Shown here piece after piece: positions 37,994 to 49,250 of a stretch of 64,000 nucleotides of DNA. Source of the DNA: Citrus sinensis (taxonomy: Eukaryota > Streptophyta > Magnoliopsida > Sapindales > Rutaceae); NCBI RefSeq assembly GCF_022201045.2, contig NC_068560.1, positions 33,939,001-34,003,000 of the forward strand, given 5' to 3'. The position numbers and the translations under genes are program-made. Position 1 is the stretch's first letter; every line of letters starts with the position of its first letter. Below the pieces are notes generated by a model. The model was given only the letters and a program-made list of their open reading frames with translations. It ran no database searches and was not told the origin of the DNA.

Positions 37994-39737
37994 ATCTGTA
38001 AGAACAACTACCTCAGATAACAACTACTATCAACATAAATCTGAATCTGGTTAATTATAAACAGATCAATAAACAAAATTGAGCACTCTAAGATTCATAA
38101 GGTACAGAATCTTTAGCAAACTATTCTTCAAGTAACGTAAAAATGGGCTTACAACACTTTTTGCGTAATACGTAAAAGGAAAGCTGACAGATTTTGCAAC
38201 TGGGTTGTGGAAAAAGAAGCTTCTAGGTTGGAGACCCATGCAGGGGAAGCACTGTCACTAAAGGGTTTGTTAAGCATTGAATAAAATTTTAGTAGAAGGG
38301 TAAGAAAAATTTGGTCTTTTGACACAAGTGATTGTGTGACAGGGCTTACTACCACCTAACGCTTAGTTGGTCTGAGAATGATTTATCAACTAAGCAGAGT
38401 CAGTGGAATTCGCGGAACAAATGAAAGCAAAATGTCCCTGATTTTTTATGTTTTCTAAAACGTCATATAGTTTCTACATTTTTATCGAGTAGACACTTAA
38501 CCAAGTAACCTCTATTAAATTTAACTGAGTACAGTTGTAAATATTTTTCTTCTTCTTTTTTCTGGGGTGGGAGGGGGAAATAAAGTACCATTGTAAATTT
38601 GTAACATTGAATTTCGGGTCTTTGAGTTTGACCATCTTAAGGTTAGAGGTAGAGGATATGGCTCAATATTAAAGAGGATTTGTGCTATTTAAATTGTATC
38701 AGGGACCTATTTGACACAATTGGACAAACTGTACTCTTCTTGAAATATCATAAAACATTAGAGATGCGGATGTTATTATCCAAAATAAACATGGGTACTT
38801 ACAGTGACAGCTGATTTGTAATCATCATATTATAGGAAGTCTTATCATCTCATGTGAAGTCTAACTAATAAATTTAATGGAGTCAAAAATATAAAGACAA
38901 AGTTTGAGTAAGCTCGGATCTCATCCGTGCACAGTTCTATATACCTTCTGTCTACATCGAACAAGGCTAGAAAATCATCAAATAATTACAAGTTGATACC
39001 CTTCAATTATACTATTCAATAAAAAAATTCATCCAAATTTTCAAGCAATTGTGTTTTGTAAAAGATATTGAAAAACATCCAAGGCAAGACACCGCAAAGC
39101 ATCAGACATCAGTGTTCCTGACGGAAGCTCTAGTGTCGGCCTTAATTATCCAGCTGAACCATCAATTGATTGGAGATTTTTCAAGCAATTCTTTTTATTA
39201 CGCATCATCCTTCAATCTTCCTTTCACATTATTATTCTGGTGCTGCTTCCATCAGCCTTCTCATACGCGATGCAAAAACTACCATACCGGTAGATTATTT
39301 AAAAAAGTAGACTAGGTCCCAATCATCAGAAAGAGGATTAGTAATGGCTTCCGGTCATTCTCTTCCCGCAGAAATTCAGAAGTCAGAGACGGTGTTCAAC
39401 GTTTAGACTTTAGAAGCCAACTTCTGAAAACGAAACTAAGCTGCCGATTCTGAAAGAGCTCCTTGCTTTTCAGGGCCATTCCCAAACAGTTAGGCCGTAA
39501 AATTTCAATTGCATCGCCAGTGCACACCCAAACAGAACCAACATGAGGGGATGTCTGCAGCTCTAGATCGCCAAAAGTACCAGTCTTGCCTGCCTATCCA
39601 TGAGCCATATATTAAAATATCTTCAGTATATGAAGTATATTGATCCCTATGCCTCAAAACAGTCAGACTGATTCACATAAAACAATGATTTCACATCTGC
39701 TTAAGCAGATAGCTATGTACTTCATCATCATTTCATT
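37994..39737. other. Intergenic, TBL to PPR gene
   Basis: Holds the TBL upstream region and, towards 39737, the PPR 3' UTR. The open frames (for example 38149-38355 on minus and 39049-39315 on plus) resemble nothing known. Confidence 0.4.
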
Positions 39738-42700
39738 TTAGGCATCGATTTCAGGAAAGTAGCTTTCCTTTTCCATTGATGCTGTCAAATCCTCCAAAAC
39801 TGCACAAATCCTATCCGCATTGGGATGAGATGTATCCCCCGCAACAAAAAAGTTTGTGTTCTGTCCTAAAACTATCCAGCTACATCCTGGAAACTTTTTG
39901 ACTCCTTTTTCTCTCATTTCCCTCCTCAAAGTGTTAACCTCATTCCAGTTCCCCAATGCAGCATATATATTAGAAAGTTGCACATAGGGTGAAGGATTTT
40001 CAGGTTCCAGCTCAATAAGTTTCTTGGCTGCCAACCTTCCCCTAATATCATCTCTGTGTACTCCGCAAGCACCTAGAAGTGTAGTCCAAATCCTAGAATC
40101 AGGTTCAAAAGTTAGTTGTTCAATGAATTCCTCTGCCTCTTTCAGAAAACCCCACCGACCAAGAAGATCGACCATGCAGGCACAGTGATCTACTCTAGGT
40201 TGAATCCCATGACAACTTACCATTGTCTCAAAGATCTGGCGACCTTCAGAAACCCTCCCTGCATGACTACAAGCAGTGAGAACACCAAGGAATGTGACGT
40301 CATCAGGCGTTGCTTGAGTTTCCTTCATCTCATGAAAGACTTTCAGTGCATCTTCTGCATAGCCGTTTTTAGCAAACCCAACAATCATTGAGTTCCAGGA
40401 AATAACATAATTCCTTTCAGCCATTTCATCAAAAACCTGTGCAGACCTTTTGACATCCCCGCATTTAGCATACATGTCTATAAGCGCGCTACCCGTTATC
40501 TCATCTAAGTCATAACCAGTGTGAAAAATAAGAGAATGGATCTCTCCACCATCTCTCAAAGAGGATAAGACAGCACATGCTCTTAGGACACTGACAAATG
40601 TAGCCTGATCAGGTAGGACATTGTGACTACGCATTTCTCGATAGAAATGCAACGCCTCATAATTTGAATCATTTTGAGCGTGTCCCGAAATAACAGCAGT
40701 CCATAAAACTGTACTTTTTGGATTTGGGAACTCTGTGAAGAGTAGTCTTGCATCTGTATTTCTCTTAGAGTTCATATACATGCTCAACAGAGCAATGTGA
40801 AGGAAGTCATCATCAAACAGAAGGCCCTTCTTGACTATAAGACAGTGAATTTGAGTTCCCAGATGGAACTTGTAAGGTCCATCACATGCATCTAACAGAC
40901 TTGTAAAAGTTATATCATTTGGGCTCAATCCTTCAGTCTGCATCCCTCGATACAGAACAACTGCATCCTCTACATTGTTTTGGGCATATCCAGCAATCAG
41001 AGCATTCATAGAGACAACATTCCGCTGAGGCATGCAAGACAAGACTTTATGTGCAGCCCCAATAAACCCACACTTCACATACATGTCAATAAGTGAGCTT
41101 CCTACATAAATATTGCTTGTTTCTAGACTGGTCTTAACTGAGAAACAGTGTACCTGTTCTCCTTGAGGAAGACCTTGAACGTTTGCACAGGCACTGAGTA
41201 TACTTGCTGATGACACGTCATCAGGCACAATCCCAACCAAATTCATTCTTCGAAACATGTTAAAAGCCTCAAAAACATCCCCTTCTTGCACATATCCAAC
41301 AATAATTGCATTCCAAGAAACATTGTCTTGATCCTGTATGCGCTCAAATTGTTTCCTGGCTTCCTCCAAAGCTCTAGACTTTGCATACATGTCAACCAAT
41401 GCATTTCCCACGTATAAGTTTGTTGCTAACTTGTTCTTGATAATGACTGCATGCAACTGGCGACCCATTTCCAAATATTCCAAGCAAGCACAAGAACTCA
41501 GAATGCTAGTGTAGGTAAAGTCATCAGCATGAAAACCAGAGCTCTTCATAGCAAAGAACAGGTCCACCACTTCATGGGCATAGCAATTCTGTGAATAACC
41601 TCCAAGCAAGGCATTCCATAAAACAGCATTCCTTTCATCTAAAGAATCAAACACTTTCTTCGCAGATTCCATTTTCTCACACTTGGCATACATATTAATC
41701 AAAGAGCTCGCCACATAGACATTAGAGTATAAACCCTGTTTAATAGCCTCAGCATGAACAATCAAACCAAAATCAAGAGCCGCTAAACTTGAAATACCAC
41801 TCAATACACTCCCTAACGTGGATCGTGAAGATTTAACACCCGCTTTCCTCATCCTCTTAAAATAATTAACAGCTTCTGCATCATATCCTCTCTTGGCATG
41901 CCCAGAAATTATCACATTCCATGCGACCACATTGGGGTTTTGCATCTGAGCAAACAATTCACGTGCTTCATCAAGCCTTCCTAGGTTAAAACACACATTT
42001 ATTACAGTTACAAAAGCCACCTGATCTGGAACACAGCCTACTTTTATCATCTTCTCAAACAACTCAAATGCTGCCTCAGGCAAACCAGCTTGAACATACC
42101 CAGCAATCATTGATGTCCAAGAAACTGTATCCAAATCCACTGCGCCATCAAAAACCCTCCTTGCATCACTCACATTATTAAGCTTGGCATACATATCAAT
42201 AAGAGCACCCTTACAGAAAGAACTCGACTCAAACCCTAGCTCAATAACATGACAATGCAATTGCCTACCATAACTGACATCCATTGATTTGGAACAAGCA
42301 GATAAGACTATAGCAAATGTGAACTCATTTGGAACCCCTCCACGATTACACAACAACCCGAAAGACTTAAAAACATTTTCAAACGACCCTCGTTTTGAAT
42401 ACATAGATAAAATAGAATTCCAAGCCAAAATATCCCTATCTTCAAGCCTATCGAAGACCTTCTCGGCCAAGTTAACAATGCCACACTTTGCATAAAGATC
42501 AACAATGGCATTTCCCAGCAACCCTTTTGACCCAAATCCAAATTTCAGGCTCTGGGCGTGGATAATTCTGCTTGTTATCGAAGCTCGGATAAGTCTCTGA
42601 GACGATCCGTCGAACATGTGGCGGGTTTTGATCTGTTTGCATTGTTGGAGGCAACTCTCCAGAAGATGTGTGTATATGGGATTTGAGACCAGATGAGTTG

Positions 42701-42809
42701 ACTCGGAAGGAAGCTTTGAGAAGCTTGAGTAGTGAAGCATGGAATGTGGGCTTGGGTTGGGTGATGATATGTAGAGAAATCTGAGACGCATTGACTTCAG
42801 GCATGACAC
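39738..42809 (-). CDS. Pentatricopeptide repeat protein, PLS class with E domain
   Basis: Single-exon RNA-binding protein of 1023 residues with tandem PPR motifs from about residue 90 to 900. Recurrent landmarks are VDMYAKCG, WNALIAGYAQN, VFDEM and PDxVTF, in the P-L-S order of plant editing factors. A C-terminal E/E+ region follows (WTTLLGACGVH, SNIYAALGNWNEVNTLRREM, VKKFPGCSW). There is no DYW deaminase domain, so if it edits RNA it would need a partner. The N-terminus is rich in Ser, Arg and Phe and short of acids, which suits a mitochondrial presequence. Length and ending resemble Arabidopsis At3g09040, annotated as mitochondrial. The first Met is used; another lies six codons on. Confidence 0.94.
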   Translation of the reverse strand: MSCLKSMRLRFLYISSPNPSPHSMLHYSSFSKLPSESTHLVSNPIYTHLLESCLQQCKQIKTRHMFDGSSQRLIRASITSRIIHAQSLKFGFGSKGLLGNAIVDLYAKCGIVNLAEKVFDRLEDRDILAWNSILSMYSKRGSFENVFKSFGLLCNRGGVPNEFTFAIVLSACSKSMDVSYGRQLHCHVIELGFESSSFCKGALIDMYAKLNNVSDARRVFDGAVDLDTVSWTSMIAGYVQAGLPEAAFELFEKMIKVGCVPDQVAFVTVINVCFNLGRLDEARELFAQMQNPNVVAWNVIISGHAKRGYDAEAVNYFKRMRKAGVKSSRSTLGSVLSGISSLAALDFGLIVHAEAIKQGLYSNVYVASSLINMYAKCEKMESAKKVFDSLDERNAVLWNALLGGYSQNCYAHEVVDLFFAMKSSGFHADDFTYTSILSSCACLEYLEMGRQLHAVIIKNKLATNLYVGNALVDMYAKSRALEEARKQFERIQDQDNVSWNAIIVGYVQEGDVFEAFNMFRRMNLVGIVPDDVSSASILSACANVQGLPQGEQVHCFSVKTSLETSNIYVGSSLIDMYVKCGFIGAAHKVLSCMPQRNVVSMNALIAGYAQNNVEDAVVLYRGMQTEGLSPNDITFTSLLDACDGPYKFHLGTQIHCLIVKKGLLFDDDFLHIALLSMYMNSKRNTDARLLFTEFPNPKSTVLWTAVISGHAQNDSNYEALHFYREMRSHNVLPDQATFVSVLRACAVLSSLRDGGEIHSLIFHTGYDLDEITGSALIDMYAKCGDVKRSAQVFDEMAERNYVISWNSMIVGFAKNGYAEDALKVFHEMKETQATPDDVTFLGVLTACSHAGRVSEGRQIFETMVSCHGIQPRVDHCACMVDLLGRWGFLKEAEEFIEQLTFEPDSRIWTTLLGACGVHRDDIRGRLAAKKLIELEPENPSPYVQLSNIYAALGNWNEVNTLRREMREKGVKKFPGCSWIVLGQNTNFFVAGDTSHPNADRICAVLEDLTASMEKESYFPEIDA

Positions 42810-43029
42810 GGTTGGCCTTGGCTCACTTGAGTGAATCGGTCTTGTTTGTTTGCTCGTACTAAGGATTTTAATATTTTATTTTCTCCCAATTTTTAGAAAA
42901 AGGAAGAATCAATCATATTCATACATGGCTGTTTCGCGCCAAAAGTAGTTAGGTCCACCGTTTTTTTTTTATTTCCACCGGAGTAGGCAAATAAGAAACG
43001 CCCTGTCAATTTTTTTTATTAGGATCCCT

Positions 43030-43136
43030 CTAAGTTACGTGCATGTACCTTACAACCCTCTCACGTGAATAATGAGTAGACCCACATAATTTACTATTCA
43101 TGTGAGAGGGTTGTAAGGTACATGCATGTAACTTAG
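43030..43136. mobile_element. Palindromic MITE-like hairpin, 107 bp
   Basis: Two arms of about 42 bases, CTAAGTTACGTGCATGTACC at left and its near-complement ending ATGTAACTTAG at right, enclose a loop of about 22 bases. The arms differ at two or three sites only. No flanking duplication was clear, so the family is unknown. It could equally be a hairpin-forming inverted duplication. Confidence 0.55.
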
Positions 43137-44869
43137 CATTAGCCTTTTTATTATTATTATTATGCTACTTCAAAATTAAGAACTTTTACCCTGATTTGTT
43201 TTCCTCCAAAGACTTATTTCCATTTATCCAATACATTACGTGAGAAATAATAATTCCTCACATCTCAACTTCTTAATAATAATAATAATAATAATAATAA
43301 TTGGTGTCTACTGAGAAAGGGCAAAAGATTTTTGATGTGCAAACTTGTTAGAGTGTAATCCTACCATTTAACCCTTGGTGTAAAATTTAAATCAATTTTC
43401 ACTAAGGATGTCAAGAGTTATTTCTAAGGCATTAAATACATGGGTAAATTATCACTGTTGGATTCAAATTTCAATAATGAAATTAGTTATATTATTAAAT
43501 GATTTAAATTTTTTCTAAAACTTATAAAAACGGTAATGAAACTTTAACAAAAAAATAGATTAAAGAATAAAAATGAGTTATACTTATTATTTTTATTTTT
43601 AGTATTCTTGTGTGTGGGGAAAATAGATTAAAGAATGTGGTCAAGAAAATTTAGTAAACTTATTAGGATTTGTATTTTGATTGGGAGAGTTAGGGAATAA
43701 GAGGAAGATAAGGTGTTTTGGCTAAAGAGAAGGAGTTGGCTAAAATAGATTTTTGTTTATTTAATTAAAGGAATCATATATTCTCAAAAAAAAAAAAAAA
43801 ATTAAAGGAATCATATATGTTGTCTTCTTAACGTGCTACAAGCTTAATATATACCATGTCATCTAACAAGCAATTCTCAGAGCACCTTTTTTCTTTTCTA
43901 TTATTCTACCGTGGATAGTATAATTATATTTCAAAGTTTTGATGAGGAATTAATGGGAGCATGAGAGCTCTGTTGCAGTATCATTATATTTATTATGTAT
44001 AAAATTATGGTTAGCAAATTAGTTATAGGTAATTTATACTTGCAGTGTCATTATACTTTTGAGTAAGTTCCTGATAAATTTCTTAATTATTGATAATTTT
44101 TTAAAAAAATATATATTTTGTTAAGACAGGAAATTTTTCTGTTAATAATTTTTTTTTCAGTTGTTAACACGTTGTTAAAGTTTTATATAAAATTTTTTGT
44201 TGATTTAATTGACTTTGTTATTGCCTTTTGTGTTTTCATAGCTGTATCTAGACATGGGCATAGACAATTTTGGATCATAGAATGTTGAATTGAGTTTCCT
44301 TATTGAAACATTAGTTTCTAGGAAGGTTTGATTAAGTTTTGGATTATGGTCAATATGTATATGAAAGAATTCACGGTGCACTTCTCATTAACTTGAAAGC
44401 AAGATTTCAATTAGAGGAATGTTCATGGTGTTTTTTTTTTTTTATTTTTTTTTTTATCTTCATGAAACTACATATGTCCACAATACTTTGGAGATTTCAT
44501 CTTGCTTGTACCCTTTTTAAATAACTCATTTTAAATAAATTTAATTTCAATACTTATGCAGTTAATTGTAGGAGAATTTCGAAGTTTTATACATTCAATT
44601 ATTTGTTTTCTCAAACAAAGAACGACGCAGTTTAATTAACTGAAGCTGGTGGAATTGCATGAGAATCTTGGGAGTGAAGTTATTAGCCTTAAACATGATT
44701 ATGCGCTCTTCTGTCTTTCTCTAATGCCATAACTGGGAGTCTTTGCATTTTACTTAGGTTGGCAATCATAGATTCATATTGATACACGTGCTTTGTTAAT
44801 ATTATAGTTTAACTACATAACATTTAGCAATTTAAAGCACTTCTTGGAGTTCAGAATCCAATAAACGTG

Positions 44870-45540
44870 AAGCATCTGACCATTCAACTGGAAATTTCTA
44901 CCATTAAAGATTGAATCGTTTTGCCATGAAAGCTAGAACTATTTTATCCATATTAGACATCTTTATTAACAAATCTGAAACTCAAATCACTAAGTATGAC
45001 ATACAGATTAAACACCATTGGATGTGAAACTCGTAGTATTAAACTTAAAACAAGCACCATCAAACAATTATTGCCAAACTTTGGTCCTTGATAGTGAAAT
45101 CATAAGCATCGATTTTGAAACCGTTTAATCTATACACGAAACTGGCACCAGTAAGTCGAAATCATGAGCATTAAACATAGAACCATATCCATCAATGCTT
45201 ACCTGGAATCATTATAATTAACCTACAATAATAACCATTGATCTTAAAACTTGAAAGCAACAACATGAAACCATTTTGATGCAGACTTGAAACAAGATCA
45301 TTCAATCGGCAACATGGATCATAAAAAAGATGAAATTAATGTTAACATGAAAGGTTAAAATTGTCACAATCCATTTAAAAAAACAATGCAACAACGAGCT
45401 GAAATTATTAGCATTAAACATAAATCATGAACTTCAAACATGAATCTAATGATAACCTGAAACTTTTTTACCATTCTCCTAATTTATTTACCATTAAATT
45501 GGAGACTGTTGAGCATTGAACCTGCAACCTTTTATGAAAT
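44870..45540. repeat. Degenerate short-period repeat
   Basis: About 670 bases in which words such as TGAAACCAT, GAAATCAT, AGCATTAAAC and ACATGAAAC keep returning roughly every 20-35 bases. This suggests a decayed minisatellite. The period is loose, and I judged it only by eye. Confidence 0.4.
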
Positions 45541-46126
45541 GCATGAATCTTTGATAAGCTTTTGAAACGGCAATCATTAAGCAAGTAAAGATGTTTTTTA
45601 TTTTTATATTATCGTGCATGTACCAGATAGATGCATGCATAATGGCAGAGGCCTTTTTACTAAAGATTTGTGTTTTGAGTCTCCCCATAACGATGCATTT
45701 TAAATGCAGCGTTTATATGTGTTCTTTGCACTCCTCTTTGATTCTGTTTTGGTCTTTCTTTAGCCTTAGGGTCAAGCTGTGTAGGTTGATACTTCAACAG
45801 TGAAAATAATAATAATAATAATAATAATAATTAGAAAAGGGCTGAGGGTTGAAAATTCCAATGAAACAAACTTTCACACATTTTCTCCTAGTCCAAATCC
45901 ATTGAAATAAATCCAACATCAAGTCAATTATACAATAATTGTGATCAATGAAATGAGGAAATTCCTACACTTTAATTCTCACCTTTACTGAACTACAACT
46001 GCGATTCATTCCTCCGGAAAACAACCAATTAAATTTATTGTCCTTGGAGCAAGGGAATTTTAGAATTATGAAACAACTTGAAACACTATCACGCACTCTT
46101 CATCTACTGGAAAAACACTTTCTTTA

Positions 46127-49100
46127 TCAATCTTGAATTGCAGGGCGCGTATTATTAGGCAGTCTCCGGCCATGCACAAATGAAGAGAATAGATGCAAAG
46201 CTCTTGATGGCTGTGCATAGGGCACCATATGAGCAGCGCCCCTTACTGTGACAAAAGTCAATATATTTCCATACTCAGTTGCCCATCCTCCAACCTATCG
46301 CAAACAAAAATGAACAATTATAAACGAATGACTTCAGACAGACACGAAATTAAGTAAACGCCACACAATAAAACTGATGGAGACAGGAGTGCATTACCTG
46401 TTGTTTGTGAAACCAAGCTCCATATGGAACTGTAACCTCGAAGTTCAGATCACGTGCTAGCTCACGGATAAGTGTCCGGGAACCCAGTAAAGGGACAACA
46501 GAATCTTGATCTCCACTAAAGTTTATTAAAACAAACAATCATAAAATGCCAGACCAGCTTTATAATATCAATCAAACGTTATTAAGATGGGCAAAAGGGG
46601 AAAACTGTGGTCAGCTAACCAGCTTTGTCTGTGAGTAATTGAGATCGTACCTAAACACCCAAACAGGTATCCCATTTTGGATTATCCTTTTGAGCACAGG
46701 AAGGATGTTGATGTTAGAATCAGTATCACTGTAATTCAAAACCCTGCCCAATATACAAATTTGCCGAGGTCAGTAAATAATTACTCATCCAATAGAATGT
46801 GCCACGCAGGATGACTGAAACAACTTGTGTGGAGAATGGCGGAAGATTGAAACTCAAAAATTTATCTTGGACTGGAAACTAAATAATTTTCTAGTTCAAG
46901 CAAGTTGGTGACAGAAAAATATGGAAACTGTTAGAGAAATGAATAGCTCCCAATCTTTATACGAATATATATATGATGGTATGTCACTATTATCATGACT
47001 ATCTTACCTACTGCACATAGACCAGCCATAAGGTAAATTTGTCCGATTTGCATGAAGAGCCTTCTGAACCTCGGGAAGGTTTAAATAGAAGAATCGTTCA
47101 TAGGTCATACACACATCAACCCCAACACTCATCTTTGTTGCCTGCATTTACATGAATCATTGAAGGTTGCAAAGATTAAGTAACAAAATAGCATCAAAGC
47201 AATGGGAAAAGAACATTATGTATACCATTTTCCGCAAACGGAGCTCTTGCTCTACTATAGCTGGATAGCAAACATCAAGGATTACATCATAATTGTTTAT
47301 ATAATCACCAACAATTTTATTTGCTTCGGTTATGGCTTCGATGCATGAATTAGTCATATTGTGAGAAGTTCCAGAGACATAATCATCAAAATCACAATCG
47401 CTCATGATGGTTAGACCAATTTCATCAGAAATCATTCCGTGTGACCAAAAGAATTCATATGTTGCTGAAACATCCTGGTCAAGTCTAAGCAGAGGATTTC
47501 CGATCTAATAAGAGAAAAGAGAAGTGAAAGGATTACTATAGGTATTAAAATAGCCATGAGATACTAAAAGAATACCAGCAAACATAGACACAAGAATTAT
47601 GATGTGGGGTTTTCTTACAGCTACTCCTTTGATATTAAACTTGAAACCCTTTGAATGTGCATTATGGTCCAGCAGAACGTCAGCCAACTGCGGTATGTAA
47701 TGACCTGTGAAATCAAATTAATATACTACACAAAAATATGTTGATCAAAGTCAAAATAATCAATATGCAAATCATATATATTTCTTGAGCTAAACACAAT
47801 TGGACACTTGCATGTCAACTTAAAGCGATAGTCTTTTATGAGTTTGATATCCAATAGGGCACTGTCTATACTATCCATCTAAATGGATAATATAGGCAAC
47901 ACTTGAAAAGGTTCTACTCGAAGCAACTATATTTTGCTGGAACTAAAACTCCAATTGCTATTTGTCATACCTGCATAGCTTTCCCCTGTAAGAAACAATT
48001 CTCTTGACTTGAATTCTGGGAATTTTTCATACCAGTTCATCATAAATACATGCATATCCCTGGCTGCCAAGAAAGAGAAAATTATCTTCAATCAGTCCAA
48101 ATTGTACACTAAGCCAAAAATATTATGTAAATTTGTAAAAATATAGTATTTTTTTTTTCCCATAATCATATCAAATAAATTAGCTGTATCCAGTTCCTCT
48201 TACCAGTGGAGGCATCCCCGCAATTATAGTCAGAAGTTGTATTTGAGTATGACCATCCAACTCCAGCAGGAGACTCAACAAAGAGAAGATTTGATGCTAC
48301 CAAGAAAAACAGACAATTGAAATAAGTCTAAATTGGAAACTTAATTATTATCAAATGAATTCCAGTTGCAGTAGCTATACCTTTATTCCATGACATCGAA
48401 TTCCTTCTAAGGCCCCGGCCATCACCTCTTGGATAAAATGGACCCAATTCTGTGAAAGCACCTCCTCCAACAGAAGAGCAACCTGGGCCTGTACATCATA
48501 TGCTAATGTTAGTTTGGTTCTTGGCCACTCTTTATTTAAGAACACAACAAAAGAACTGTTAAGACTCTTCCCCAACTACTGCTTTACTCTACAGGAGGTA
48601 AACAAAAGAGAAACAAGAACAAGAAAAGTCACATCCAAATTGCCTAGTAAAAAAAGAAGCAGGAAACTAACAACTAAAGTGACAAGAAGGCAAGTTAAAA
48701 GGAAAAGAATACATATGACACCCATCAAATAGCAAGTTAAAAGGAAAAGAATACTGAACAGAATCCCGTCATATCAGAATTCACATGAAAAAGCACATAA
48801 CACAGAACAAGAAACTCAAATTGAGAGACAAAAGAAACTTGGATGTGGAATCATCAGCTGTCAAGTATCCGTCGAGTAAAAGTTGTACCACTTTAGGACA
48901 ACAGTTACAATTATATTGCTATTCTAGATTTACAACAAATTATCACTAGATTCAACTGACTGAGCCAGAAAAAAAAAGAGAAAACCTCCATTAAGCCAAA
49001 GAGTGAGAGGTTTCTCATGCGGTTCGACTTCAGCTTCAACAAAGTAGTAAAACAAGCTTCTGCCATTTTTGACATCAACATCAACATAGCCAGCATATTG

Positions 49101-49250
49101 CCTGAAGGCAACCTTCGGTTGCCCCGGCAAGCTCACCACCAGATCCTCCGCCGGGAACGCCGCCACGTATGCAACATTACTTCTACTCACCAACAACAAC
49201 AACAACACTAAAGAAATATTCAAGAACCCACCAAAACACCACCTACCCAT
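46127..49250 (-). CDS. SCPL44: Serine carboxypeptidase-like, SCPL44/45 type
   Basis: Secreted or vacuolar serine carboxypeptidase family member. Ten exons read from MGRWCFGGF at 49250 to the stop at 46127-46129, about 470 residues. Residues 1 to about 30 are a signal peptide ([14 protein letters not shown]). The catalytic triad is visible: Ser in [10 protein letters not shown] (exons 4 and 5), Asp in SGDQDSVVP (exon 9) and His in [13 protein letters not shown] (exon 10). The oxyanion and substrate segment LWLNGGPGCSS spans exons 1 and 2. [17 protein letters not shown] and the C-terminus [15 protein letters not shown] match SCPL44/45 rather than acyltransferase SCPLs. The intron near 48600-48750 has a 23-base direct repeat. 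From memory SCPL44 (At1g43780) lies next to TED6 in Arabidopsis, as here. Confidence 0.92.

Larger units (their letters stand above)
42810..46126. other. Intergenic, PPR to carboxypeptidase
   Basis: About 3.3 kb with no gene recognised. It contains a short palindromic element (43030-43136), a TAA microsatellite at about 43275-43301, a degenerate short-period repeat at about 44870-45540 and an AAT microsatellite at about 45806-45831. Confidence 0.4.

Noticed and set aside
38149-38355. 68-codon minus-strand frame upstream of the TBL gene
   Set aside because: Not continuous with the TBL frame and without domain likeness; probably leader or chance.
39049-39315. 88-codon plus-strand frame
   Set aside because: Lies in the 3' flank of the PPR gene; composition is not protein-like and no family is recognised.
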